Shown here: positions 1 to 7,381 of the stretch, one piece after another | Layout: every line of letters begins with the position of its first letter | Numbering within the stretch: the first letter of the stretch is position 1 | Assembly: GCA_946061795.1 (NCBI GenBank) | Contig: CAMGSK010000022.1 | Location: 1 to 13,993 of the forward strand | Length of the DNA: 13,993 bases | Source: an uncultured Elusimicrobium sp. | GTDB lineage: Bacteria; Elusimicrobiota; Elusimicrobia; Elusimicrobiales; Elusimicrobiaceae | Direction of reading: 5' to 3' | Program-made: the position numbers and the translations under genes | Notes under the pieces: generated by a model | Databases searched by the model: none | Told to the model about the DNA's origin: nothing | What the model saw: the letters and a program-made list of their open reading frames with translations, nothing else

Positions 1-66
1 GGTTTGCAATTCCAGGCGGGCAAATTTGAAGACAGAGACTGCTGGTACGCGGTAAAAATCAAATAA
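1..66 (+). CDS. 3' end of an upstream gene, product unknown
   Basis: The reading frame starting at base 1 is open for 21 codons and ends at a TAA at 64-66. The peptide ends in DRDCWYAVKIK. Only 13 bp separate this stop from the next start, which has its own Shine-Dalgarno (GGAG, 69-72), so this is most likely the previous gene of the same polysaccharide operon. Too little is visible to assign a family. It could also be a chance open stretch, but the tight operon-like spacing favours a real gene. Confidence 0.55.
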   Translation, partial: GLQFQAGKFEDRDCWYAVKIK

Positions 67-79
67 CCGGAGCGCAAAC

Positions 80-2434
80 ATGAAATCCAATATTTCCTCA
101 GTCGTCCAAAGCCGCCAATGCACGGGATGTGCCGCCTGCGCCAACGCCTGCCCGGCAGGAGCCATTCAAATACTGCCGAACGCGGAAGGATTTTTCGCGC
201 CCCAAATAGATGAAAAGGTGTGCACTCATTGCGGCCTCTGCACGCAAGTTTGCCCCGTCTGCCGCCCGCGATACGACCATTCCCCCACGCCGGCATGCTA
301 CGCCGTCATGGGAGATGACCGCCTGCGAATGCAGAGTTCTTCCGGCGGCGTATTTACGCTGCTTGCCCGGCGCGTCTTAAAAGAAGGCGGAGCCGTGTGC
401 GGGGCCGCTTATACCCGGGATTGGGGTGTGGAACACGTCATTGTAAAAGATGAAAAAGATTTGGACAAACTCCGAAAATCCAAATATATGCAAAGCAACA
501 CCGCACACATATATCGCCCCATAAAAAATCTTTTGGAACAAGGCAGAAAAGTGTTGTTTGCCGGCTGCCCCTGTCAAGTGGCGGGCCTGCGTTCCTTTTT
601 GGGCAAAAACCCGGACGGGCTCCTTACCATAGACGTCGTGTGCCACGGAGTGCCTTCCCCGGCCGTATTCCGGAAGTTTTTGCAAGAAAACAAACCGGGA
701 AAAACGGTAAAAAACATAGATTTCCGGGAAAAAGAAGTTTGGGGCTGGCAAACTCCCACCGTCATCAAATACCAAGACGGAGAAATATACCGCAAAGCCT
801 TCAACGAATGTCCCTTTTTCAGAGGTTTTCTGGCAAACCTGTTTCTCAATGCTCCGTGCGGAAACTGCCCTTTCAACAAAATTCCCAGACAGGGAGACGT
901 CACGCTGGGCGATTTTTGGGAAATACACCGCTACAATCCCCGTTATACCGACGGAAAAGGCACTGGGATTGTACTGACCAACTCCGCCAAAGGAGCCGCC
1001 GCCCTGGAGCAAATCCGCCCGGAATGCAAACTGTTTAAACCGGTGCCAATGGACTTTGCTTTACAGAGCAACCCCAACTTAAACGCTTCGTTCAAAACCC
1101 ACCCGAACCGGGACTTGTTTTTTACGTATCTGCAGAATCACTCTTACCGCCAGGCGTTTTCCTGCGCCATGGGCGAAAAATACGATATCGCCGTATTCGG
1201 CTTGGGATTTATAGACAACTACGGCGCGGCGTTGACCAACTTCGGCTTAATCAAAACGCTGGAAAACATGGGAAAAACGGTCTTGATGATTGACCGCCCC
1301 AAAAACTTTTTTCACCCGGGCAAACCGCAGGGCGCGGTAAAAAAATTCAATCAAAAATATTTTGCGCTTTCTGCAGAAATGAACGACGCCGAACTGCTGG
1401 AATTAAACGACAAAGCGGATACGTTTTTGGTGGGATCGGACCAAGTCTGGCACTGGAATGTCCTGAAGACAAACAGTAAATACGCTTTATTGGGATTTGT
1501 CATGGAATCCAAAAAGAAAATAGCTTATGCCAGTTCTTTCGGACATGACGAGCTGACCGCCCCCGCACTGGGAAAATACATGGTCTCTTACCTTCTTTCC
1601 CGTTTTGACGCGGTGTCGGTAAGGGAAAGCTCCGGAGTGGACATCTGCAAAGATTTGTCCATAGAAGCACAGCACGTGCTGGACCCCGTCTTTTTATGCG
1701 ATACGCAGGAGTACGTCCGGCTGGCTTCTTCCGCAAAACCAAAAAAGTCTCCGGGTCAATACGTATTTTCTTATATTTTGGATCCGCAGACAGGAGACAA
1801 AGCCGGCATGCTGCGCCGTGTGGAAAAAACGCTGGGATTGCCGCTGGTAATCGTCAACGATTTGGACGCCAGCGCCCGGGAAGGAGCGTTGCCCATGCCG
1901 ACGGAACAGAATCTTTCCGTGGAAGAATTTTTGAGCAATCTCTATCACAGCCGCTGCGTGGTGACGGATTCTTTCCACGGAGTATGCTTTTCCATCCTGT
2001 TCAGAAAAAACTTTGTCTGCGTGGCCAACAAACGCCGGGGCGTGACCCGTTTTGAATCCTTGTTGGGCCGGCTGGGGCTGGAAAGCCGCATGTTTTACAG
2101 TCCGGAAGACTTCGCCGGACGGGAAGAATTGCTCAGCCAAGACATAGACTACGATAAAGTTTACAGCGTCATCAATGCCCAAAAAGAAAGCAGTTTCCGC
2201 TGGCTGGAGCAAATGCTGAACAAACCTCCAAAATCCAAAACGCCTTCTTTCTTTGATTATCAAAATCTAAAGAGCTGTTTGGAACGAAACGACTCCGCCA
2301 AACATATTTTATGGACTTATTACAGATATAAAGTTTTATCCAAAATCACCTTTGGCAAAAAACGCAAAAACTATAAGGCCAAAAGAGAAGCGTTTCACCA
2401 TTTGGTGCGGGAATGGCGCAAAAACAACAAATAG
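80..2434 (+). CDS. Ferredoxin/FrhB-like protein fused to polysaccharide pyruvyl transferase
   Basis: 784 residues in three parts. Residues 12-60 form a 2x[4Fe-4S] ferredoxin, with Cys 14/17/20/24 and 48/51/54/58. Residues about 72-345 match the coenzyme F420 hydrogenase/dehydrogenase beta-subunit family: QSSSGG at 85-90, a Cys-rich GCPCQVAGL at 162-170, DVVCHGVPSP at 185-194, CGNCPF at 260-265 and GDVTLGDFW at 272-280. Residues about 368-720 match polysaccharide pyruvyl transferase (CsaB/WcaK type): an N-terminal NYGAALTNFGL at 380-390, VGSDQVW at 451-457 and TDSFHG at 629-634. The third part should transfer pyruvate from PEP to a sugar of a surface glycan as a ketal; the role of the redox part is unknown. 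These modules are often separate neighbouring genes in capsule loci, so the fusion is notable. The start follows GGAG at 69-72, and the ferredoxin Cys spacing fits it. It lies 19 bp before an acyltransferase. The C-terminal ~40 residues are Lys/Arg-rich. Confidence 0.88.
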   Translation: MKSNISSVVQSRQCTGCAACANACPAGAIQILPNAEGFFAPQIDEKVCTHCGLCTQVCPVCRPRYDHSPTPACYAVMGDDRLRMQSSSGGVFTLLARRVLKEGGAVCGAAYTRDWGVEHVIVKDEKDLDKLRKSKYMQSNTAHIYRPIKNLLEQGRKVLFAGCPCQVAGLRSFLGKNPDGLLTIDVVCHGVPSPAVFRKFLQENKPGKTVKNIDFREKEVWGWQTPTVIKYQDGEIYRKAFNECPFFRGFLANLFLNAPCGNCPFNKIPRQGDVTLGDFWEIHRYNPRYTDGKGTGIVLTNSAKGAAALEQIRPECKLFKPVPMDFALQSNPNLNASFKTHPNRDLFFTYLQNHSYRQAFSCAMGEKYDIAVFGLGFIDNYGAALTNFGLIKTLENMGKTVLMIDRPKNFFHPGKPQGAVKKFNQKYFALSAEMNDAELLELNDKADTFLVGSDQVWHWNVLKTNSKYALLGFVMESKKKIAYASSFGHDELTAPALGKYMVSYLLSRFDAVSVRESSGVDICKDLSIEAQHVLDPVFLCDTQEYVRLASSAKPKKSPGQYVFSYILDPQTGDKAGMLRRVEKTLGLPLVIVNDLDASAREGALPMPTEQNLSVEEFLSNLYHSRCVVTDSFHGVCFSILFRKNFVCVANKRRGVTRFESLLGRLGLESRMFYSPEDFAGREELLSQDIDYDKVYSVINAQKESSFRWLEQMLNKPPKSKTPSFFDYQNLKSCLERNDSAKHILWTYYRYKVLSKITFGKKRKNYKAKREAFHHLVREWRKNNK

Positions 2435-2453
2435 CAACAACGGAGAAATCTGT

Positions 2454-3209
2454 ATGAAAAAAGCGCTGATGCAGTTTTTGTCCAATTTCATCCCGGACCG
2501 GGACGCCCGACACCGGTGGAGAGCCGCACACTTGCCAACAAAATCCGTCAAAATATGCGGGAAAGGAAACCGCATTTTAGTGGAAGAAAACGGCATAATT
2601 CAATCCGTTCCTCCTCAGGGCTTTGACATTCGTATTTTAGGAGATAACAATACTGTTTTATTACATTTGCCCATTACAGGACAAAATGATGAAATCCATA
2701 TCAAAAGTAATAACGTATATGTGGAAATAGGTCCTTCTCCGTCCTTATATAACACAAAAGTCCTCTTTAGCGGAGGAAACGGGCAGATATGCAAGATTGG
2801 CGCAGGGACCACTATTGGCAGTGCCGAATTTCGCCCTGATTCTACCAGCGGCGTGATTATCGGCAAAAATTGTATGCTGGCGGAAAATATTCTGTTCCGC
2901 TCTGACGACGGGCATACTTTATTGGATAAAGAAACGGGAGAAATCATCAACCGCCCCTCCGGCCCCATTACCGTCGGAGACCATTGCTGGATAGGCGCAA
3001 ACGTTTTATTGGGCAAGAATGCGCGCATCCCGGCCAACACCGTCGTGGGTATGGGCTCTTTGGTGACTAAAGCGTTTGAAGAAGAATACACCGTTTTGGC
3101 GGGGACGCCCGCCTCCGTTAAAAAACGGGGAGTCACTTGGGACCGTATGTCCATTTACAACTATGAGCGGGCACACCAAAAAAGAACAAACGACACGGGA
3201 GACAAATAG
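2454..3209 (+). CDS. Hexapeptide-repeat (left-handed beta-helix) O-acyltransferase
   Basis: 251 residues. From about residue 30 the chain shows degenerate hexapeptide turns, becoming clear at IGAGTTIGSAEF (115-126), GVIIGKNCMLAENILF (133-148) and ITVGDHCWIGANVLLGKNARIPANTVVGMGS (172-202). This is the coil pattern of NodL/WcaF/maltose O-acetyltransferase-type enzymes, which acetylate sugars from acetyl-CoA. SDDGHTLLD (150-158) supplies the probable catalytic His154. The N-terminal helix (KKALMQFLSNFIPDRDARHRWR) resembles leaders of other capsule-locus enzymes. The ATG at 2454 is chosen because GGAG at 2442-2445 precedes it; a longer reading from 2352 would overlap the upstream gene by 83 bp with no support. 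The first half (roughly 2560-2780) is visibly more AT-rich than its neighbours, which may indicate separate transfer. The acceptor is inferred to be a surface polysaccharide sugar. Confidence 0.85.
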   Translation: MKKALMQFLSNFIPDRDARHRWRAAHLPTKSVKICGKGNRILVEENGIIQSVPPQGFDIRILGDNNTVLLHLPITGQNDEIHIKSNNVYVEIGPSPSLYNTKVLFSGGNGQICKIGAGTTIGSAEFRPDSTSGVIIGKNCMLAENILFRSDDGHTLLDKETGEIINRPSGPITVGDHCWIGANVLLGKNARIPANTVVGMGSLVTKAFEEEYTVLAGTPASVKKRGVTWDRMSIYNYERAHQKRTNDTGDK

Positions 3210-3210
3210 C

Positions 3211-4071
3211 ATGAAAGGCATTATTCTGGCGGGCGGAGCGGGAACGCGGCTGTACCCCGCATCATTAGCTATTTCCAAAATTCTATTGCCGGTATATGAC
3301 AAACCGATGATTTATTATCCGCTGGCCACCCTGCTCTCGGCCGGCATACGCGACGTATTGGTCATCACCAATCCCGAAGACCACGAAAATTTCAAACGCG
3401 TATTGGGAGACGGCTCCCGGTGGGGCGTACAACTCAGCTATACCGTCCAATACGAAAAACGCGGCATTGCCGACGCGTTTCTGCTGGGAGAAACTTTTCT
3501 GGCCGGACAGCCTTGCGCGCTGATTTTGGGAGACAATATTTTCTACGGAAACGGCTGGGAGAAGCTCTTGCTTCAGGCCGCCGCACGCCGGGAAGGAGCC
3601 ACCGTGTTTGCCTGCGAGGTGGATGACCCCTGCCGCTTCGGAGTAGTGGAATTTGACGCGAAAGGAAAGGCCGTTTCTTTGGAGGAAAAGCCCGCAGCAC
3701 CCAAAAGCCGTTTTGCCGTCACCGGTTTGTATTTTTACGATGAGCGAGTGGTCCAATACGCCCGTCGGCTCACGCCGTCTGCGCGGGGCGAGCTGGAAAT
3801 TACGGACTTAAACAAACTTTACCTTCAAGACGGACTCCTGCACGCCGCACGGCTGGAACGCGGTTTTGTGTGGATGGACGCGGGAACGCACCAAAGTATG
3901 TTGCAAGCGGCCAATTTCGTCCGCTCCATGCACCTGCAGGGAACGGAAATTGCGTGTTTGGAAGAAATCGCGCTCAGAAAAGGCTTCGTCACCAAAGAAA
4001 CCCTGCGGAAAAATGCCGCCCAATGGCCGGACAATCCCTATTACCGCCACATTTTGGAACTGACCCGATAA
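3211..4071 (+). CDS. rfbA: Glucose-1-phosphate thymidylyltransferase
   Basis: 286 residues, the usual length for RfbA/RmlA. The enzyme makes dTDP-glucose from dTTP and glucose-1-phosphate, the first step toward dTDP-L-rhamnose and other dTDP-deoxysugars for O-antigen or capsule. Visible motifs are the pyrophosphorylase signature GGAGTRLYP (8-16) with SK at 22-23, DKPMIYYPL (30-38), LGDNIFYG (106-113, metal-binding Asp108), SLEEKP (156-161), VTGLYFYD (170-177), GELEITDLN (193-201) and WMDAGTHQS (221-229, Asp223). The ATG at 3211 lies one base after the upstream stop and has GGGAG at 3197-3201; an earlier in-frame ATG at 3076 would add residues absent from the family. One change stands out: the loop that usually reads GLAQAF after the substrate-binding Gln80 is GIADAF (85-90) preceded by YEKR. 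The rfbB, rfbC and rfbD partners are not in this window. Confidence 0.95.
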   Translation: MKGIILAGGAGTRLYPASLAISKILLPVYDKPMIYYPLATLLSAGIRDVLVITNPEDHENFKRVLGDGSRWGVQLSYTVQYEKRGIADAFLLGETFLAGQPCALILGDNIFYGNGWEKLLLQAAARREGATVFACEVDDPCRFGVVEFDAKGKAVSLEEKPAAPKSRFAVTGLYFYDERVVQYARRLTPSARGELEITDLNKLYLQDGLLHAARLERGFVWMDAGTHQSMLQAANFVRSMHLQGTEIACLEEIALRKGFVTKETLRKNAAQWPDNPYYRHILELTR

Positions 4072-4125
4072 CTTCCGCGGCAAAACGCCGCCGCCTTGGC
4101 ATTCATCAGCGTGGGCGGAAAGAGA

Positions 4126-4977
4126 TTAGAAATTTTGTTCAAAAAAGGATTGGATTTTGTTTTGATAGGCCGCGCCGCCCGCTTTGGCGCAGGACGTGTG
4201 ACCGCAGTCCGGCACCACCCACAGCTCTTTGGGGCCCCGCAGCGCGTCATAGATTTTGCGCGCTTTTTTTACGGGAGCCAAGCGGTCCCGCTCGCCCTGG
4301 ACAATCAATACCGGGCAGGTGATTTTGCCCGCCGTTTCTTTCAGCGCGAAAGATTCCACCTTTTTCCCCCTCTTTTTTTCCTGCACGAACAAAAAGGACG
4401 ACACCAGCGGAAAATACGGTACGCGCACGTGCGACCACGCCCAGCGTTTGGCCACGTTTTTAAATGAATAGTAGGCCGACTCCAACAGCAGGCACTTCAC
4501 TCCGCCGCACGTTGCGGTGTAATAGGAAGCCACCGCCGCGCCCATGCACAATCCGTACAGGGCGATTTCCCGGCACTGGGCGGGATATTTTTCTTTTAAA
4601 TACGCCACCGCCGCGCGCAAGTCCCGGCTCTCATCCAAACCGATGGCACTGCGCCCGGAACTGTTGCCCGAACCGCGGAAATCAAAATAAAACAAATTGT
4701 ATTTGGCGGCCAAATAATGGGTTCTTTTTAAAATATCCCCTTTGTTCATGTCAAAGCCGTGGCAGAGTACGATCGTTTTGTCCGCGCCGAAACAGGGAAT
4801 AAACCACCCTTCCAGCCGCACGCCGTCTTCGGCCCGGAAGAACACCTCTTCCGCCGCCAAGCCGTAATCGGACGGCAGCGTCAGCAGCGGGCTCTGTCTG
4901 CCGCCGGCCGCATGCCGGACAAACAAAGCAAGCGCCGCCAATAATACGACCGCGCACAATACGTATAAAATAAACAT
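4126..4977 (-). CDS. Membrane-anchored alpha/beta hydrolase with Cys nucleophile
   Basis: 283 residues from the ATG at 4977. Residues 1-20 are a hydrophobic signal anchor, so the catalytic domain is likely periplasmic or membrane-tethered. The fold is a YqkD/BAAT-type alpha/beta hydrolase (serine aminopeptidase S33-like): TIVLCHGFDMNKGD (68-81), FYFDFRGSGNSSG (96-108, oxyanion region), the nucleophile elbow YGLCMGAA (141-148), LIVQGERDRLAP (224-235, Asp231) and VVPDCGHT (254-261, His260). The elbow carries Cys144 (TGC at 4548-4546) where relatives have Ser, as in dienelactone hydrolases. The substrate is unknown. A TTG at 4992 could add five residues, but the ATG is preferred because a -10-like TACAAT lies 6 nt before it. 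It converges on rfbA (54-bp gap, no clear terminator) and diverges from ynbA. Confidence 0.85.
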   Translation of the reverse strand: MFILYVLCAVVLLAALALFVRHAAGGRQSPLLTLPSDYGLAAEEVFFRAEDGVRLEGWFIPCFGADKTIVLCHGFDMNKGDILKRTHYLAAKYNLFYFDFRGSGNSSGRSAIGLDESRDLRAAVAYLKEKYPAQCREIALYGLCMGAAVASYYTATCGGVKCLLLESAYYSFKNVAKRWAWSHVRVPYFPLVSSFLFVQEKKRGKKVESFALKETAGKITCPVLIVQGERDRLAPVKKARKIYDALRGPKELWVVPDCGHTSCAKAGGAAYQNKIQSFFEQNF

Positions 4978-4983
4978 GTTTAT

Positions 4984-4989
4984 ATTGTA
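4984..4989 (-). promoter_or_regulatory. -10-like box for the alpha/beta hydrolase, possible leaderless start
   Basis: On the minus strand TACAAT lies six bases before the ATG at 4977, so transcription would begin at or next to the A of the start codon. No Shine-Dalgarno is visible. No good -35 hexamer is found at 16-18 bp. The region is very AT-rich, so chance occurrence is possible. Confidence 0.4.
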
Positions 4990-5003
4990 CAAAAAAGAAT
5001 TTA

Positions 5004-5009
5004 TATAAT
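5004..5009 (+). promoter_or_regulatory. -10 box for the ynb-like operon, possible leaderless start
   Basis: A perfect TATAAT lies six bases before the ATG at 5016, placing the expected transcription start on the start codon. No Shine-Dalgarno precedes this ATG. A TTGTAC at 4985-4990 is only 13 bp upstream, too short for a standard spacer, so any -35 contact would be weak. It mirrors the minus-strand box at 4984-4989 inside the 38-bp divergent gap. Confidence 0.45.
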
Positions 5010-5015
5010 ATATTC

Positions 5016-5627
5016 ATGATTTCCATATACCAACTTAAGCCCAAATTTCAACAGCTTCTCCGCCCCTGCGTGCGTCTGCTGGTTTCGCGCGGGTTTACGG
5101 CCAATCAAGTCACGCTGGCCGCTTTTGCGCTCTCCTGCGCATTGGGCGCGGCCACCGCGCTGGCGGCACCCGGACATCCGTGGATTTATCTGACGCTTCC
5201 GCTGTTTCTGTTTGTACGCATGGCCCTCAACGCATTTGACGGCATGATGGCCAGAGAATATCACCAACAGTCCCGTTTGGGCGCGGTGCTGAACGAAATG
5301 GGAGACATTTTGTCCGATTTGGCCCTTTATCTGCCCTTTTTATACGTCCGCCAGGCAAATGCATGGCTGACGACGGCTTTTGCGGTGCTGGTCGTTTTGT
5401 CCGAAACGGCGGGCATTATGGCCGTGCAAATCGGCTCCTCCCGCCGCTATGACGGCCCGATGGGCAAAAGCGACCGCGCTTTTTGGTTCGGCGTATTGGG
5501 GCTGCTGGCGTTTTTCCGTTTTCCGGGACCGCAGGGGACGGACTGGGCCGTCGCGCTGATGAGCTGTCTGATGACGTGGAGCGTGTGGAACCGCTTAAAA
5601 AACGCTTTGCGGGAGGGCGGCAAATGA
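5016..5627 (+). CDS. ynbA: CDP-alcohol phosphatidyltransferase, YnbA-like
   Basis: 203 residues, matching E. coli YnbA closely from memory in length, in the N-terminus (Y-Q-x-K-P-x-F-Q-x-L-L-R-P) and in RMALNAFDGMMARE (68-81). Members of the superfamily transfer a phosphatidyl group from CDP-DAG to an alcohol, releasing CMP, in the inner membrane. The expected signature is DxxDGxxAR...GxxxDxxxD. Here it is NxxDG (Asn72, Asp75), AR (79-80), G89, then Asn93 in place of the third Asp, and Asp97. Two of the four classical metal/catalytic aspartates are therefore Asn. Several hydrophobic segments (about 31-51, 56-70, 100-111, 118-137, 155-168, 176-192) fit a membrane enzyme. The start is fixed by the YnbA N-terminus. 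It ends in an ATGA overlap with ynbC. The acceptor alcohol is unknown. Confidence 0.92.
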   Translation: MISIYQLKPKFQQLLRPCVRLLVSRGFTANQVTLAAFALSCALGAATALAAPGHPWIYLTLPLFLFVRMALNAFDGMMAREYHQQSRLGAVLNEMGDILSDLALYLPFLYVRQANAWLTTAFAVLVVLSETAGIMAVQIGSSRRYDGPMGKSDRAFWFGVLGLLAFFRFPGPQGTDWAVALMSCLMTWSVWNRLKNALREGGK

Positions 5628-7381
5628 ACGCAAAAAGAACCTCTTTGGAAAATTCGTTTACGGCTTCTGACGGCAAGGAAATCTTTTACCGCCGCTGGCC
5701 CGCGGAAAACGCGGACAAAAGCAAATGTCTGATTCTGCTCCACCGCGGGCACGAACACAGCGCGCGCCTGCAGCATATTGTGGACGAACTGGACATGCCG
5801 CAAACCGACATGTTTTCTTTTGACGCGCGCGGCCACGGGCGCACCGAAGGCCCCAGAGGCTACAGCCCCTCCGTTGCGCGCAGCGTAAAGGACGTGGACG
5901 ATTTCGTCAAATACGTTTCTTCCCGCTACGGCTACCCCGCAGAAAACATTTTTATCATCGCCCAAAGCATCAGCGCCGTTTACGCCGCCGCTTGGGTGCA
6001 TGATTACGCGCCGAACATCCGGGGCATGATATTGGCTTCTCCCGCGCTGAGCATCAAGCTTTACGTGCCTTTCGCCTGTGCGGGTATGGCGTTGTGGCAG
6101 AAAGTGCTGGGACGCCATTTTTACATTTCTTCCTACGTAAACGCCAACTTTTTGACCCATGACGAAGAGCGGCGCAAATCCTATAACGAAGATCCGCTGA
6201 TTACCAAAGCCATCGCCAGCCATATGCTGCTGCAGCTGGCGCAGTTGGGCCGCAGACTGACGGCGGACGCGCGGTCCATTCATACGCCGGTGCAGCTGTT
6301 TATATCCGGCAGCGACGTGGTGGTGCACCACAAACCGCAGCACGTTTTCTATCAGAATTTGGGCTCGTCTATAAAAGAAAAACACGTACTGGACGGATTT
6401 TTCCATGATACGCTGGGAGAAAAAGAACGCAAAGCGGTTTTTGACAAAATGCGCGCGTTTATTTCCTCGCTGTATGCGCAAGCCCCCCGCAAACACGATT
6501 ACTCCGAGGAAGACCGCTGGAGCCCTTTTGCCGACGAATACCGCGCGCTGCAAACGCCCCTGAGTCGCTTCTCCCCAAAAGGCGTTTTTTACCGCTGCGT
6601 ACGGAAAGCTTTTTCCACGCTGGGCCGCCTCTCCGACGGATTAAAACTGGGAGACGACGCCGGCTTCAACTCCGGCGCCATGCTGGATTACGTCTATCAG
6701 AACGTTCCTTCCGGGCGGGCGGGAATCGGCAAACTTTTTGATTGGTTTTACCTGAAAACACCGGGCTGGGCGGGAATACGCCAACGCAAAACTAACCTGG
6801 AAACGATGATTAAAAAGGCCGCCGAGGATTTGCAAACCCGACACATGCCCGTCCGCATTTTGGACGCAGCCGCCGGACACGGCCGATATATTTTGGACGC
6901 GCTGAAGGACGGACCGGGCTTTGACGGCGCGCTGCTGCGGGACTATGACCCCGAAAACGTAAAAAAGGGCAGAGAACTGATCCAAAAGCTGGGTCTGCAG
7001 GACAAAGTGAAATTTGAACAAGGCGACGCTTTTGACGCCGACAACGTAGCCGCCGTTTCTCCCCGCCCGACGCTGGCGGTGGTGTCCGGTTTCTATGAAA
7101 TTTTCCCGGACAACGCAAACGTCCGCAAATCCTTGGAAGGGCTCTCCCGCGCGGTGGAGCCGGGCGGCCTGCTCGTCTATACGGCCCAACCCTGGCACCC
7201 CCAGCTGGAGCTGATTGCCCGGACGCTGAGAGATTTGTCTTCCCCGGACAAATTGTGGGTCATGCGCGCGCGCAGCCAAGGTGAAATGGACGCGCTGGTC
7301 GCGCAGGCGGGATTTGTCAAACAAACCCAAATCATAGACGAACAGGGCATGTTTTCCGTTTCCATAGCCCAAAAATCATGA
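5624..7381 (+). CDS. ynbC: Alpha/beta hydrolase fused to SAM methyltransferase, YnbC-like
   Basis: 585 residues from the ATG at 5624, which has GGGAGG at 5611-5616 and overlaps the ynbA stop (ATGA). E. coli YnbC, as I recall, is the same length and architecture. Residues 10-285 are a lipase/monoacylglycerol-lipase-like (PldB, S33) alpha/beta hydrolase: LILLHRGHEHSAR (36-48), FSFDARGHGRTEGPRG (64-79), nucleophile region IIAQSISAVYAA (111-122, Ser115), ISGSD (227-231, Asp231) and GFFHDTLGE (258-266, His261). The elbow AQSIS lacks both usual glycines. Residues about 380-585 are a class I methyltransferase: motif I ILDAAAGHGRY (412-422), LLRDYDPENV (437-446) and VEPGGLLVYTAQP (511-523). The protein probably acts on a lipid at the cytoplasmic membrane face; neither substrate is known. 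The next gene overlaps by ATGA at 7378-7381. Confidence 0.92.
   Translation: MNAKRTSLENSFTASDGKEIFYRRWPAENADKSKCLILLHRGHEHSARLQHIVDELDMPQTDMFSFDARGHGRTEGPRGYSPSVARSVKDVDDFVKYVSSRYGYPAENIFIIAQSISAVYAAAWVHDYAPNIRGMILASPALSIKLYVPFACAGMALWQKVLGRHFYISSYVNANFLTHDEERRKSYNEDPLITKAIASHMLLQLAQLGRRLTADARSIHTPVQLFISGSDVVVHHKPQHVFYQNLGSSIKEKHVLDGFFHDTLGEKERKAVFDKMRAFISSLYAQAPRKHDYSEEDRWSPFADEYRALQTPLSRFSPKGVFYRCVRKAFSTLGRLSDGLKLGDDAGFNSGAMLDYVYQNVPSGRAGIGKLFDWFYLKTPGWAGIRQRKTNLETMIKKAAEDLQTRHMPVRILDAAAGHGRYILDALKDGPGFDGALLRDYDPENVKKGRELIQKLGLQDKVKFEQGDAFDADNVAAVSPRPTLAVVSGFYEIFPDNANVRKSLEGLSRAVEPGGLLVYTAQPWHPQLELIARTLRDLSSPDKLWVMRARSQGEMDALVAQAGFVKQTQIIDEQGMFSVSIAQKS

Noticed and set aside
4072..4125. A possible terminator between rfbA and the convergent hydrolase
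   Set aside because: Only a 5-bp gcggc/gccgc stem can be drawn and there is no T-tract on either strand, so it is not supported. I see nothing else in this gap.
4985..5009. TTGTAC with TATAAT as a full sigma70 promoter for ynbA
   Set aside because: The spacer is only 13 bp, outside the working range, so only the -10 box was kept.
5447..6553. A 368-codon open frame on the minus strand across ynbC
   Set aside because: It is antisense to a gene with clear hydrolase motifs and family length, has no recognisable domain, and is explained by the GC-rich codon usage.
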